From assembly GCA_019115805.1 (NCBI GenBank), contig DXCW01000173.1:1-64000 (forward strand): a stretch of DNA of 64,000 nt, read 5' to 3'. A program made the translations under genes and the position numbers. The notes below the pieces were generated by a model. That model saw only the letters and a program-made list of their open reading frames with translations, ran no database searches and was not told where the DNA came from. This document shows, piece after piece, positions 9,688 to 19,402 of the stretch. The stretch comes from Candidatus Sphingobacterium stercorigallinarum (GTDB lineage: Bacteria; Bacteroidota; Bacteroidia; Sphingobacteriales; Sphingobacteriaceae). How positions within the stretch are numbered: the first letter of the stretch is position 1; each line of letters opens with the position of its first letter.

Positions 9688-10959
9688 ATGCCTGAGCAGG
9701 TCGATGATAAAACGGTTTTTACACTGCTGGAAGTATCCAAAAGTATTCAGAAAACGATAGCGGATCGCTATCGCAGTAGTTATTGGGTAAAAGCGGAGAT
9801 GAATAAACTGAACCATTATAGTCACTCCGGACACTGTTTCCCCGAGCTCGTTGAAAAACGAGATGGCAAGATCTTAGCCGAGATGCGATCCACGTTGTGG
9901 AAAACAGATTTCCAGCGAATCAATCAGCGTTTTATTGATGTGTTGGGAGAACCGTTGAGCGAGGGGATCCGTATCTTATTTCAAGCCCAAATTCAATTCG
10001 ATCCACTGTATGGCATGAGCTTGCGTATTCTGGATATTGATCCCGTTTACGCGTTAGGAGAACTCGAGCGAGAAAAGAAGGAGAGTATCGCAGCGTTACA
10101 ACGAGAGGGGATTTTTCAGGCGAATAAAAGACTAATGTTTCCCATGGTGCCCAAGCGAATCGCCATTATTTCGGTGGAGACCAGTAAAGGCTTGTCGGAT
10201 TTTTACCAGATTATTGATAAAAATCCTTTTGGTTATCGAATAGAAACAACCCTATATCCAGCTGTATTGCAAGGTGAACGCTCGATCGATGCCATAGTGG
10301 GACAGTTGAAGGTCATCGAGTCTCATAAGGAAAGGTTTGACGCCGTAGCGATCATCCGTGGTGGTGGTGGTGAGGTCGGTTTGACCTCATTCAACCATTA
10401 TCGCTTGGCCAGAGCTGTTGCGTTGTTCCCTATACCGGTACTCACTGGGATTGGTCACTCAACTAATGAAACCGTAACGGAAATGGTCGCTCACCTCAAT
10501 ACCATTACGCCAACTGAGCTAGCGGACAGTCTCCTGCAAAAATTTCACGCATTCTCCCTGCAAGTCGAACATGCCGAATCGGTACTGATTTCCGCAGCAC
10601 GAGCCCTTTTCTTGAAGGAAAACGATATACTGCAACAGTATACCGCACAAATCATTTGGCATGCGAAATCACATATGCTCCAGACCCGAACGCAGCTTGG
10701 TGCGCAGCAGCTTCAGTTAACCCGGATGGTACGACAGTTTTTAAAGAACGAAAAATCAAACTTAGGCCATTTGGAACGTATTGTTGCCATATCGGATCCG
10801 GTCCATGTGTTGCGCAGAGGATTTAGCATCGTGCGATATAAAGGGAAGTCGGTCCGTCAAGTACAGCAAGTAGAGGTGGACGAAGAGGTAACCATTCAAT
10901 TGGAAGACGGACTTATGTACAGCAAAGTGGTTAAAAAGATGAAAAAAGATGAACAATAA
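9688..10959 (+). CDS. xseA: Exodeoxyribonuclease VII large subunit
   Basis: IIRGGGGEVGLTSFNHYRLARAVALFPIPVLTGIGHSTNETVTEMVAH. Likely start MPEQ rather than the ORF start at 9670. Confidence 0.94.
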   Translation: MPEQVDDKTVFTLLEVSKSIQKTIADRYRSSYWVKAEMNKLNHYSHSGHCFPELVEKRDGKILAEMRSTLWKTDFQRINQRFIDVLGEPLSEGIRILFQAQIQFDPLYGMSLRILDIDPVYALGELEREKKESIAALQREGIFQANKRLMFPMVPKRIAIISVETSKGLSDFYQIIDKNPFGYRIETTLYPAVLQGERSIDAIVGQLKVIESHKERFDAVAIIRGGGGEVGLTSFNHYRLARAVALFPIPVLTGIGHSTNETVTEMVAHLNTITPTELADSLLQKFHAFSLQVEHAESVLISAARALFLKENDILQQYTAQIIWHAKSHMLQTRTQLGAQQLQLTRMVRQFLKNEKSNLGHLERIVAISDPVHVLRRGFSIVRYKGKSVRQVQQVEVDEEVTIQLEDGLMYSKVVKKMKKDEQ

Positions 10960-11170
10960 AAAGACGTATAGCGATGCTTTCGACGAACTTCAGTCCATTG
11001 TGTCGGAAATAGAATCGGGAGACATCGCTGTAGATGAATTGACACAGCGGATTGCTAGAGCCTCTGAGTTGTTGCAGGTTTGTAAAACAAAATTGTCCGC
11101 ATCAGAAGAGGAGGTGGAGAAGTTATTGGCTCGCCTGGATCAGGATAATGAGCAAGAAGCAGAAGGATAA
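10949..11170 (+). CDS. xseB: Exodeoxyribonuclease VII small subunit
   Basis: 73 aa, YSDAFDELQSIVSEIESGDIAVDELTQRI; overlaps the xseA 3' end by 11 nt. Confidence 0.93.
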   Translation: MNNKKTYSDAFDELQSIVSEIESGDIAVDELTQRIARASELLQVCKTKLSASEEEVEKLLARLDQDNEQEAEG

Positions 11171-11221
11171 GGAATGTTTTTCAAAATTCGTTAGTTTTGA
11201 CGAGAAATAGGGAGATAATCT

Positions 11222-12349
11222 ATGAAAAGGTTGTGGTTAACAGGCGTAGTTTTAGGAATTGCCATCGTATTGACGGCATTCCTGGACGGCAACACCCACG
11301 TGGATTTACGCACGCTGTATAGTAAACCCGTTAACGAGTGGCCGGCTCCCGAAATAGATTCGGGAGTGAACTGGCAGGAGTTTAAATCACTTCCCAAACC
11401 CGATGCTACTAGCTATTTTTCGCTAATGGAACAACCTAAAGTGGTGTTGGGCAAAATGTTGTTTTTTGATCCGATTCTCTCCGGTTCCAACCAAATTTCC
11501 TGCAGCAGTTGTCATAATCCGCAGACCTCATGGGGTGATCATTTGACGGTTCCTGTGGGGAACGATCACTTAGTGGGGACACGCAATACTTTGTCGCTAT
11601 TGAATGTGCACGCTCGAGCATCCATGTTTTGGGATGGTCGAGCCACGAGTTTGGAGGAGCAGGCCTTAAGCCCGATTGCAGCGCACAACGAGATGGCGAT
11701 GGACTTGACGCAGTTGGTCCCTAAACTTAAGGCGATTCAGGGGTACCGGGAACTGTTTGCGGAGGCTTTTGGGGATACGGATTTTTCCATGCCGGAGATT
11801 ATGTCTGCGTTAGCGGCGTTTCAGCGGACCTTGACCAGCAGACGAAGTCGGTTCGATGAGTTTGTGGACGGGAAGCATAGCGTACTTAATGATGACGAGA
11901 TTGCCGGCCTTCATTTATTTCGGACCAAAGCGCGATGTATGAATTGCCACCACGGCCAATACTTTACGGACGAACAATTTCACAATATAGGATTGACCTA
12001 TTTTGAACGTAAATATCAAGATTTAGGACGATACGAAGTGACTGGAAATCCTGAAGATGTGGGGAAGTTTCGGACGCCTTCACTGAGAGATGTGATGAAT
12101 ACCAATCCGTGGATGCATAACGGGCTCTTCGACAACATCATTGGTGTTTTAAATATGTATAATAGTGGTATGGGTATGAATGACCCCAAAACAGCGGAAG
12201 AGCGCGCAAACCCGATGCATCCCCGTGTCGACCCGTTGATGAAGAAGCTCGATTTAAGTCGAAAGGAAATTCAGCAAGTAGCCGCGTTCTTAGAAGCGAT
12301 AACCGCCACCAAATATCGCATGGATCGTCCTGATAAACTACCTCGGTGA
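11222..12349 (+). CDS. Di-haem cytochrome c peroxidase family protein
   Basis: Two CxxCH haem motifs (CSSCH, CMNCH); LGKMLFFDPILSGSNQISCSSCHNP. Confidence 0.93.
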   Translation: MKRLWLTGVVLGIAIVLTAFLDGNTHVDLRTLYSKPVNEWPAPEIDSGVNWQEFKSLPKPDATSYFSLMEQPKVVLGKMLFFDPILSGSNQISCSSCHNPQTSWGDHLTVPVGNDHLVGTRNTLSLLNVHARASMFWDGRATSLEEQALSPIAAHNEMAMDLTQLVPKLKAIQGYRELFAEAFGDTDFSMPEIMSALAAFQRTLTSRRSRFDEFVDGKHSVLNDDEIAGLHLFRTKARCMNCHHGQYFTDEQFHNIGLTYFERKYQDLGRYEVTGNPEDVGKFRTPSLRDVMNTNPWMHNGLFDNIIGVLNMYNSGMGMNDPKTAEERANPMHPRVDPLMKKLDLSRKEIQQVAAFLEAITATKYRMDRPDKLPR

Positions 12350-12425
12350 CAAATCTATAACAAATTCTGACAGGCGACTTTTTTGCTCCTCCGCCGATAA
12401 CTTTCAATAGATTTCCCTAACTTTG

Positions 12426-15236
12426 ATGGTTATGCAAAAAAATGCAATTCATTCTGCAAAGACCCATGTGCAGATTAAAGGGGCGCGGGTAAATAACCTA
12501 AAAAGTATTGATGTCGACATTCCCAAGAATCAGTTGGTGGTGATTACCGGAATGTCGGGATCCGGTAAGTCGTCGCTGGCTTTTGACACATTATATGCAG
12601 AAGGGCAACGCCGGTATGTGGAGAGTTTGTCGTCCTATGCCAGACAATTTATGGGCCGGATGAACAAGCCCGATGTCGACTATATAAAAGGAATAGCCCC
12701 AGCTATTGCCATTGAGCAGAAAGTCATCTCTAGCAACCCCAGGTCTACGGTCGGTACGTCAACTGAAATCTACGATTATCTGAAATTACTTTACGCTAGA
12801 ATAGGGCGAACTTATAGTCCGGTCTCCGGAGATGAAGTAACAAAAGACACGGTTTCTTCTATTGTAGACCGCCTTCAACAGTTTCCGGAAGACACGATGG
12901 CGACAATTTATAGTCCGTTAATACCGGTGAACGACCGAAAGCTAAAAGAAGAGTTGTCCCTTCTGTTGCAAAAAGGTTTCGTTCGCGTATGGTTCGAGGA
13001 TGACATTCGCAAAATTGAGCAGCTTATCCAGGACGACTCAGTCGATAACATATCCCTAACTGAAGGTCAAGTGATGGTTGTTGTGGATCGGTTGCGTATC
13101 GATAGGGAAGAAGACACATGGAGTCGATTAGCAGACTCTATACAGACCGCCTATTTTGAGGGAAAGGGGACGTGTATGGTTGATGTCGCAGGTGAACAAC
13201 TGCATTTTTCCGATCGATTCGAATTGGATGGGATGAGTTTCGAGGAACCGAGTCCCAATTTCTTTAGTTTTAATAATCCGTATGGGGCGTGCCGTCGGTG
13301 TGAGGGTTATGGAAAGATTATTGGGATAGACCCAGATCTCGTTGTGCCGGATAAAAGTCGTTCCGTTTATGATGGGGCTATTGCGCCTTGGAGAGGAGAG
13401 AAAATGGGCGTCTGGTTAGATAAACTGGTTCGTCATGCTGTGAAGTTTGATTTTCCAATACACCGATCTTATGCGGAGCTGACTGCGGCGCAGCGGGAGC
13501 TGCTCTGGACAGGGAACTCTTATTTCAAAGGACTAAATGCTTTCTTCAAAGAGCTTGAAGAACAAACCTATAAAATACAGTATCGGGTGATGCTTTCCCG
13601 ATATAGGGGTAAAACAGTCTGTCCGGAATGCCAAGGAACGCGATTGCGCGAAGATGCTTCGTATGTAAAAATTCAAGGGTATTCCATCACGGACTTGGTC
13701 TTATTACCTATTGAGAAAGTGAGAAGCGTTTTCTCTACGTTAAAGCTCAGCTCCAGTGAGAACTTAATAGCCAAGCGACTGCTTGCCGAGATTCAGAATC
13801 GGCTACAGTTTCTTTCTGATGTTGGATTGAACTATTTAACGTTAAACCGACTCAGTAATTCGTTGTCGGGCGGCGAATCACAACGCATAAATTTAGCCAC
13901 GTCCTTGGGAAGTTCTTTGGTGGGATCGATTTACGTATTGGATGAACCCAGTATTGGACTACATCCTCGGGATACCCAACGATTGATCTCGGTTTTAAAA
14001 TCATTGCGTGATGCAGGCAATACGGTTATCGTAGTAGAGCATGAGCAAGAGATGATGGAGGCAGCCGATTATTTAATTGATATCGGGCCACAAGCCGGAA
14101 TAGAGGGAGGCGAACTTGTTTTCGCAGGCACTTTCCAGGAAATTCTCCAAGATGAGGCAAGCCTGACCGGGCAATATTTAACAGGGGCGCTATCCATTCC
14201 TCTGCCTACGACCCGGAGGAAATGGAATGAATCGATACGGGTATTAGGAGCACGAGAAAACAATTTAAAAGGTGTCGATGTAGAATTTCCACTGCATGTA
14301 TTTACCGTAGTAACCGGCGTTTCGGGGTCGGGGAAGACATCTTTGGTAAAGCGTATTTTGTATCCCGCCTTGCAGAAAGCAATCGGCTCATACTCAGGCG
14401 AACAAACGGGACAATACGACCAGCTGGAAGGCGCATTCTCGGAAATCGAGCAAGTGGAATTGGTTGATCAGAACCCGATTGGACGCTCCTCACGATCGAA
14501 TCCGGTCACCTACGTAAAGGCGTGGGACGAAGTTCGGGCACTATACGCTTCCTTACCTGCAGCCAAGGCAAATGGACTAAAGCCGTCCGCATTTTCTTTC
14601 AATGTTGACGGAGGGCGATGCGAAACATGTCAGGGCGAAGGGACCGTCAAGATCGAGATGCAATTCATGGCCGATATTATTTTGCCGTGTGAGGCTTGTG
14701 GTGGGAAGCGGTTTAAGCAACATGTATTGGATGTGAGTTATCAAGAGAGATCAGTCGCGGATATTTTGGAGCTGAGTGTGGATGAAGCCGTCATATTTTT
14801 TCAAGATCAGAGTAAAATATTGCAGAAGCTTTTGCCGTTACAAGAAGTGGGCTTAGGATACGTTAAGCTTGGTCAATCATCCAGTACACTTTCTGGAGGG
14901 GAAGCGCAACGGATCAAGTTGGCCTCTTTTTTAATTAAAGGGAATAATCAGAAAAAAACGCTTTTTATTTTCGATGAACCGACGACAGGTTTGCACTTTC
15001 ACGACATCAGCAAATTGTTAAAGGCATTTAATGCACTGATCGCGTTAGGTAATACGGTACTGGTAATCGAACATAATCTAGATATGATCAAGTCGGCCGA
15101 TTGGGTAATTGATATCGGTCCAGAAGGCGGTGATCAAGGAGGAAACATTGTTTGTTTAGGTACCCCTGAGGAGTTAGCCGCATGCGCGGAATCTTATACG
15201 GGTAAATTTCTTAAGAGGCATTTGAAAATAAAATAG
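12426..15236 (+). CDS. uvrA: Excinuclease ABC subunit A
   Basis: Two ABC domains (GMSGSGKSSLAFDTLYAEGQRRYVESLSSYARQF; GVSGSGKTSLV), CxxC zinc motifs, LSGGESQRI and LSGGEAQRIKLA signatures. ORF track uses TTG at 12423; ATG at 12426 or 12432 is likelier. Confidence 0.97.
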   Translation: MVMQKNAIHSAKTHVQIKGARVNNLKSIDVDIPKNQLVVITGMSGSGKSSLAFDTLYAEGQRRYVESLSSYARQFMGRMNKPDVDYIKGIAPAIAIEQKVISSNPRSTVGTSTEIYDYLKLLYARIGRTYSPVSGDEVTKDTVSSIVDRLQQFPEDTMATIYSPLIPVNDRKLKEELSLLLQKGFVRVWFEDDIRKIEQLIQDDSVDNISLTEGQVMVVVDRLRIDREEDTWSRLADSIQTAYFEGKGTCMVDVAGEQLHFSDRFELDGMSFEEPSPNFFSFNNPYGACRRCEGYGKIIGIDPDLVVPDKSRSVYDGAIAPWRGEKMGVWLDKLVRHAVKFDFPIHRSYAELTAAQRELLWTGNSYFKGLNAFFKELEEQTYKIQYRVMLSRYRGKTVCPECQGTRLREDASYVKIQGYSITDLVLLPIEKVRSVFSTLKLSSSENLIAKRLLAEIQNRLQFLSDVGLNYLTLNRLSNSLSGGESQRINLATSLGSSLVGSIYVLDEPSIGLHPRDTQRLISVLKSLRDAGNTVIVVEHEQEMMEAADYLIDIGPQAGIEGGELVFAGTFQEILQDEASLTGQYLTGALSIPLPTTRRKWNESIRVLGARENNLKGVDVEFPLHVFTVVTGVSGSGKTSLVKRILYPALQKAIGSYSGEQTGQYDQLEGAFSEIEQVELVDQNPIGRSSRSNPVTYVKAWDEVRALYASLPAAKANGLKPSAFSFNVDGGRCETCQGEGTVKIEMQFMADIILPCEACGGKRFKQHVLDVSYQERSVADILELSVDEAVIFFQDQSKILQKLLPLQEVGLGYVKLGQSSSTLSGGEAQRIKLASFLIKGNNQKKTLFIFDEPTTGLHFHDISKLLKAFNALIALGNTVLVIEHNLDMIKSADWVIDIGPEGGDQGGNIVCLGTPEELAACAESYTGKFLKRHLKIK

Positions 15237-15256
15237 TAACATTTAAACCTAAACAT

Positions 15257-16900
15257 ATGACGAGTATTAAAAGAGTAAGCCTGTCTTTATTGTTGATCTG
15301 TATCTACTCGGTGCTGCTCGCACAAGTGGAACGACCCAAACTCGTAGTCGGTCTGATGGTGGATCAGATGCGGTGGGATTATTTGTACCGTTTTGCAGAC
15401 CGCTACGGTGAAGACGGGTTCAATCGGTTGTTGCGAGAAGGATTTTCTTGTGAGAACGCGATTATAGATTATGTTCCCACATTTACCGCGATCGGGCATA
15501 GTTCGGTTTACACGGGTAGTGTACCTTCGATCCACGGCATTGCTGGGAACGATTGGATTGAGCAGCAAACGGGAGTTAGCATGTACTGTACGCAGGATGA
15601 TGCGGTAGAAGGAGTGGGTACTAGTGAGCGAGAAGGGAAACAATCTCCTCGAAATCTGCTGGCCTCTACCGTCACGGATCAGTTGAAGCTGGCAACCAAC
15701 TTTAAATCGAAGGTAATCGGGGTGGCCATTAAAGACCGGGGAGGTATTCTACCTGCCGGGCATTTTGCCGATGCGGCGTATTGGTTTGAAGCCAATTCCG
15801 GGAATTGGATCAGCAGTACCTATTATATGGAAAATCTGCCGAAATGGGTTACTGATTTTAACGAGAGAAAGCTTGCCGACAAGTATCTAAAACAAGACTG
15901 GAACACCCTATACCCGATTGAAACCTATCACGCCAACAGTATTGAGGACGATAATGTTTATGAAGGAAAGTGGGCGGGAGAGGAGGCACCCGTTTTTCCG
16001 AGAAAGACGTCAGAATTAATGAAAGATGCCGGATATGAATTGATCAAATCCACTCCGTACGGAAACACGTTAACCCTCGACTTCGCCGAGCAGGCGATTG
16101 TGGAAGAAAATCTGGGGCAGAATCCGGATGAGGTGACTGATTTTTTGTGCGTGAGTTTGTCAGCTACGGATTATGTAGGTCATCGCTATTCCTTGTCATC
16201 AGTGGAGATTGAAGACGTGTATCTGCGTCTTGATCAAGATATTGCTAAGTTTTTAAATTACCTTGATGAAACGGTCGGGGAGGGGAACTATACGTTCTTT
16301 TTAACGGCTGATCACGCCGCGTCGTATAACTCGCGTTATTTTATGGACATGCGAGGAAATGGCGGATACTTTTTCTCCAGACAATTGTTACGGTCGATGA
16401 ACGAGGATTTGCAGCAGGAGTTTGGTGTAGAGGGGGTGATTATGAGTCTTTTGAATTACCAAGTGCATCTCAATTATGCGAAGATTAAAGAACACAAATT
16501 AGATGAATCAATCGTAAAGGCGCGCATCATCGATCGGTTGAAACAAGAAGATGGGGTGGCTTATGTGATCGATATGGAAAAGGGTTCGGATATGCTTATG
16601 CCGAATGTGATTAAAGAAAAGGTAATTAATGGATATCACCGCAAACGGAGTGGGGTCATTCAAATCTTGACCGAACCGCAATGGTACGACGGTACACCGC
16701 GATCTACCGGAACGACACATGGAACTTGGACACCTTATGATTCCCATATTCCCTTGGTATTTATGGGTTGGGGAATTCAGCATGGTCACTCCAATCGTTC
16801 GGTGCACATTACAGATATCGCGCCGACCATCTCCGCACTATTACACGTGATGGAGCCTAATGGATCAATAGGGAAGCCGATTGTAGAAGTACTTCATTAG
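15257..16900 (+). CDS. Alkaline phosphatase family protein (PafA-like)
   Basis: Signal peptide; VGLMVDQMRWDYLYRF, PTFTAIGHSSVYTGSVPSIHGIAGNDW, TADHAA, GTTHGTWTPYDSHIPLVFMGWGI. Confidence 0.92.
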   Translation: MTSIKRVSLSLLLICIYSVLLAQVERPKLVVGLMVDQMRWDYLYRFADRYGEDGFNRLLREGFSCENAIIDYVPTFTAIGHSSVYTGSVPSIHGIAGNDWIEQQTGVSMYCTQDDAVEGVGTSEREGKQSPRNLLASTVTDQLKLATNFKSKVIGVAIKDRGGILPAGHFADAAYWFEANSGNWISSTYYMENLPKWVTDFNERKLADKYLKQDWNTLYPIETYHANSIEDDNVYEGKWAGEEAPVFPRKTSELMKDAGYELIKSTPYGNTLTLDFAEQAIVEENLGQNPDEVTDFLCVSLSATDYVGHRYSLSSVEIEDVYLRLDQDIAKFLNYLDETVGEGNYTFFLTADHAASYNSRYFMDMRGNGGYFFSRQLLRSMNEDLQQEFGVEGVIMSLLNYQVHLNYAKIKEHKLDESIVKARIIDRLKQEDGVAYVIDMEKGSDMLMPNVIKEKVINGYHRKRSGVIQILTEPQWYDGTPRSTGTTHGTWTPYDSHIPLVFMGWGIQHGHSNRSVHITDIAPTISALLHVMEPNGSIGKPIVEVLH

Positions 16901-16978
16901 CAGCAGGCGCCTGTACCCGGGTGCTGGTCGTTAAATTTCGGGCAAAACAGCTAAGCAAGAGTCGGTCAGAAAAAAGTG

Positions 16979-16986
16979 GTATATTT
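16979..16986 (+). promoter_or_regulatory. Bacteroidota -7 element TATATTTG upstream of rrf2-like gene
   Basis: Matches TAnnTTTG, about 150 nt before the ATG at 17139. Confidence 0.4.
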
Positions 16987-17138
16987 GCCCATAGACTTTC
17001 TGGGATAAATCGTTTACGGCTTAAGATAACGCTTAGTAAGGACTTATTCGAAGCATTTGGCTGGATATTAGGTTTGCTCCAGAAAGGATGATTAAATACG
17101 TCGAGGGTTAATAAGCGCTTGCGCTCAGCAGTTTACAT

Positions 17139-17582
17139 ATGCTATCAAAAAAAACAAAATACGCCATCAAAGCACTGATGGTGCTGGGAAGAAACTACGG
17201 AAATGATCCCATGCAAATTGGTAAGATCGCCGAAGAAGAAAGGATTCCAAAGAAATTCTTGGAACAGATTCTACTGGAAATGCGAAATGCGGGCATATTG
17301 TATTCAAAAAAAGGAGCTGGTGGCGGCTATAGTTTAAACAAAGCTCCTGAGGATATTTATCTTTCTCAGATTATGCGGTTGATTGATGGGCCAATTGCAT
17401 TGCTGCCCTGTGTCAGTCTTAACTTTTACCGATCCTGTGAAGAATGTGTTGAAGAACATGCTTGTGGAATACGGGATACGTTCATAGAAGTGCGAAACGC
17501 GATGCTTCAAATACTCAACGATACCAGCGTATCGGATTTAATCAATAAAGAAAAATCATTGAACATCGATTTGGACGTTTAG
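17139..17582 (+). CDS. Rrf2 family transcriptional regulator
   Basis: MLSKKTKYAIKALMVLGRNY...KIAEEERIPKKFLEQILLEMRNAGILYSKKGAGGGYSL; Cys-containing loop LPCVSLNFYRSCEECVEEHACG. Confidence 0.93.
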   Translation: MLSKKTKYAIKALMVLGRNYGNDPMQIGKIAEEERIPKKFLEQILLEMRNAGILYSKKGAGGGYSLNKAPEDIYLSQIMRLIDGPIALLPCVSLNFYRSCEECVEEHACGIRDTFIEVRNAMLQILNDTSVSDLINKEKSLNIDLDV

Positions 17583-17968
17583 GCTTCGTACAGCTCAATG
17601 GGTAACCCATCTGGGTCCTGGAGGAAGGTGAATTTCTTGCCCGTAGTGGGATCCACTCGGATGGGCTCGACTTGAATTTGTAGTTCCTCCAGCTTTCCGA
17701 CTTGTTTCTCTATGTGCTTCACAGCAAAGGCCACGTGACGCAATCCACGCGCCTCCGGGAAACTCGGCCGGGGAGGGGGATTCGGAAAGGAAAAAAGTTC
17801 AATGATGTAGTCTGCTCCACACGCAAGATCAAGTTTATAAGACTGCCGCGACTGCCGATAGGTTTCGCGTATGATTCGTAGTCCCAGAACTTTTGTGTAG
17901 AAATGTCGTGAACGCTGATAATCCTGGCAGATGATAGCGATATGATGTATACCAACTATTTCCAGCAT
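17579..17968 (-). CDS. VOC/glyoxalase family protein (YaeR/SMU1112c-like)
   Basis: GIHHIAIICQDYQRSRHFYTKVLGLRIIRET...LRHVAFAV...FLQDPDGLPIELYE. Confidence 0.88.
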   Translation of the reverse strand: MLEIVGIHHIAIICQDYQRSRHFYTKVLGLRIIRETYRQSRQSYKLDLACGADYIIELFSFPNPPPRPSFPEARGLRHVAFAVKHIEKQVGKLEELQIQVEPIRVDPTTGKKFTFLQDPDGLPIELYEA

Positions 17969-19272
17969 TACAATACGCTCAATATCGATTCGAACGCCAT
18001 CCCGCGAGAGGCCTTTAATAGCACGGTGTGTTCCGTAATCGGATGCTGTTCCAATTCCTCGATTAAATGATCGACCGTCTCGAAGTATGCGCCACGATCA
18101 TCCCGGATTTCGTAGAAGGTGGGGCCGACGAAAATGAGTTTGTCGAATTGCAATTTGATCGCTTTATCACGCAATATTTCGTGTTCCATTTTGCTGTCTT
18201 CGCCCATTTCGAACATGTCGCCAAGAATCACCGCTTTACGACCCGAACCGATGTGGCTAAGATTATCTAACGCCGCAGACATGCTGCTCGCATTTGCGTT
18301 GTAAAAGTCAGCAATGATTTGGTTTTTGTCGGTCTGCACGATCTGCGAGCGGTTATTGGTCGGAACGTAGTTGATCAATCCCTGATTGACTTGTGTCGCG
18401 GAAAGGCCAAAGTGTAAGCCAACCGATACGGCCGATAGCATGTTCTCCAAATTATAGGTGCCGGTGAGTTGGGTCTGTACCTCTTGTTGCTCAACCGAAT
18501 CGATAGATTGCCAATAGATACGAATCAATGGTGCGGTCTGGATGATGCCACCTTGAACCGTGTTTTTCGATGAGGTCCCATAGGTTATAGGATTTCGAAT
18601 GTGTTTTCGTTCGGCTAATTCCAGTAATTCAGGGTTATCCCCCTGGATAAACACCACGCCTTGGTGTTCTTGTAAATACGCATACAATTCGCTTTTGGTT
18701 TGTTTTACCCCCTCATACGAACCAAAACCCTCCAAGTGCGCTTTGCCTACATTTGTAATCAACCCGTGTGTAGGTTTGGCGATTTCACATAATTGCTTGA
18801 TCTCGTGGAGGTGATTCGCACCCATTTCAATAATGGCGATTTCAGCCTCCTTAGGTAGAGACAAAAGAGAAAGCGGCACGCCAATATGATTGTTTAGATT
18901 CCCTCGAGTAGCCAAAGTTTTGAACTTTTGCGAGAGCACACTGAGTAAGAGTTCCTTGGTGGTGGTTTTGCCATTCGTTCCGGTAATCCCAATAACAGGG
19001 ATTGTCAATTGGTCCCTATGAAATCGAGCCAATTCTTGCAATGTAGTCAATACGTCCGGCACACAAATATAACGCGCGTCGTCTCGATTGAATTTATGCT
19101 CGTCGATTACTACATATTTCGCACCTTCCGCCAGGGCTTGCTCAGCAAATTCGTTTCCATTAAAGCTTGGACCTTTCAGGGCAAAGAATAGACAGTCCTT
19201 TTCTATGGTCCGTGTATCCGTACAGATCCGTGGGTATTCCTGAAATATGTTATAGAGCTGCGAGATGCGCAT
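17968..19272 (-). CDS. murF: UDP-N-acetylmuramoyl-tripeptide--D-alanyl-D-alanine ligase
   Basis: GITGTNGKTTTKELL, AIIEMGANHLHEI, DFYNANASSMSAAL, LLKASRGMAFE. Likely start MRISQLYN within ORF 17968..19365. Confidence 0.95.
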   Translation of the reverse strand: MRISQLYNIFQEYPRICTDTRTIEKDCLFFALKGPSFNGNEFAEQALAEGAKYVVIDEHKFNRDDARYICVPDVLTTLQELARFHRDQLTIPVIGITGTNGKTTTKELLLSVLSQKFKTLATRGNLNNHIGVPLSLLSLPKEAEIAIIEMGANHLHEIKQLCEIAKPTHGLITNVGKAHLEGFGSYEGVKQTKSELYAYLQEHQGVVFIQGDNPELLELAERKHIRNPITYGTSSKNTVQGGIIQTAPLIRIYWQSIDSVEQQEVQTQLTGTYNLENMLSAVSVGLHFGLSATQVNQGLINYVPTNNRSQIVQTDKNQIIADFYNANASSMSAALDNLSHIGSGRKAVILGDMFEMGEDSKMEHEILRDKAIKLQFDKLIFVGPTFYEIRDDRGAYFETVDHLIEELEQHPITEHTVLLKASRGMAFESILSVL

Positions 19273-19343
19273 GGTATGCTTTTTTACAAAGTTAATCAAG
19301 CCACGTTGCAAAAAAAATAATGGGTTGATATTTAGAATAAAAA

Positions 19344-19376
19344 AGCGCTTCCAATTGGATGTCAACTGGAGGCGCT
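19344..19376 (-). terminator. Intrinsic terminator downstream of pfkA (minus strand)
   Basis: Minus strand AGCGCCTCCAGTTG-acatc-CAATTGGAAGCGCT (two mismatches) followed by a T-run. Confidence 0.75.
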
Positions 19377-19402
19377 AATGCTATTTTTATCTCATATGAG
19401 CG

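Noticed and set aside
10369-10385. GGT microsatellite in xseA
   Set aside because: Encodes the conserved Gly-rich RGGGG catalytic-region motif; explained by protein constraint.
16904-16913. CAGGCGCCTG perfect palindrome after the phosphatase gene
   Set aside because: Only 10 bp with no spacer or T-tract; likely chance, possibly part of a weak terminator.
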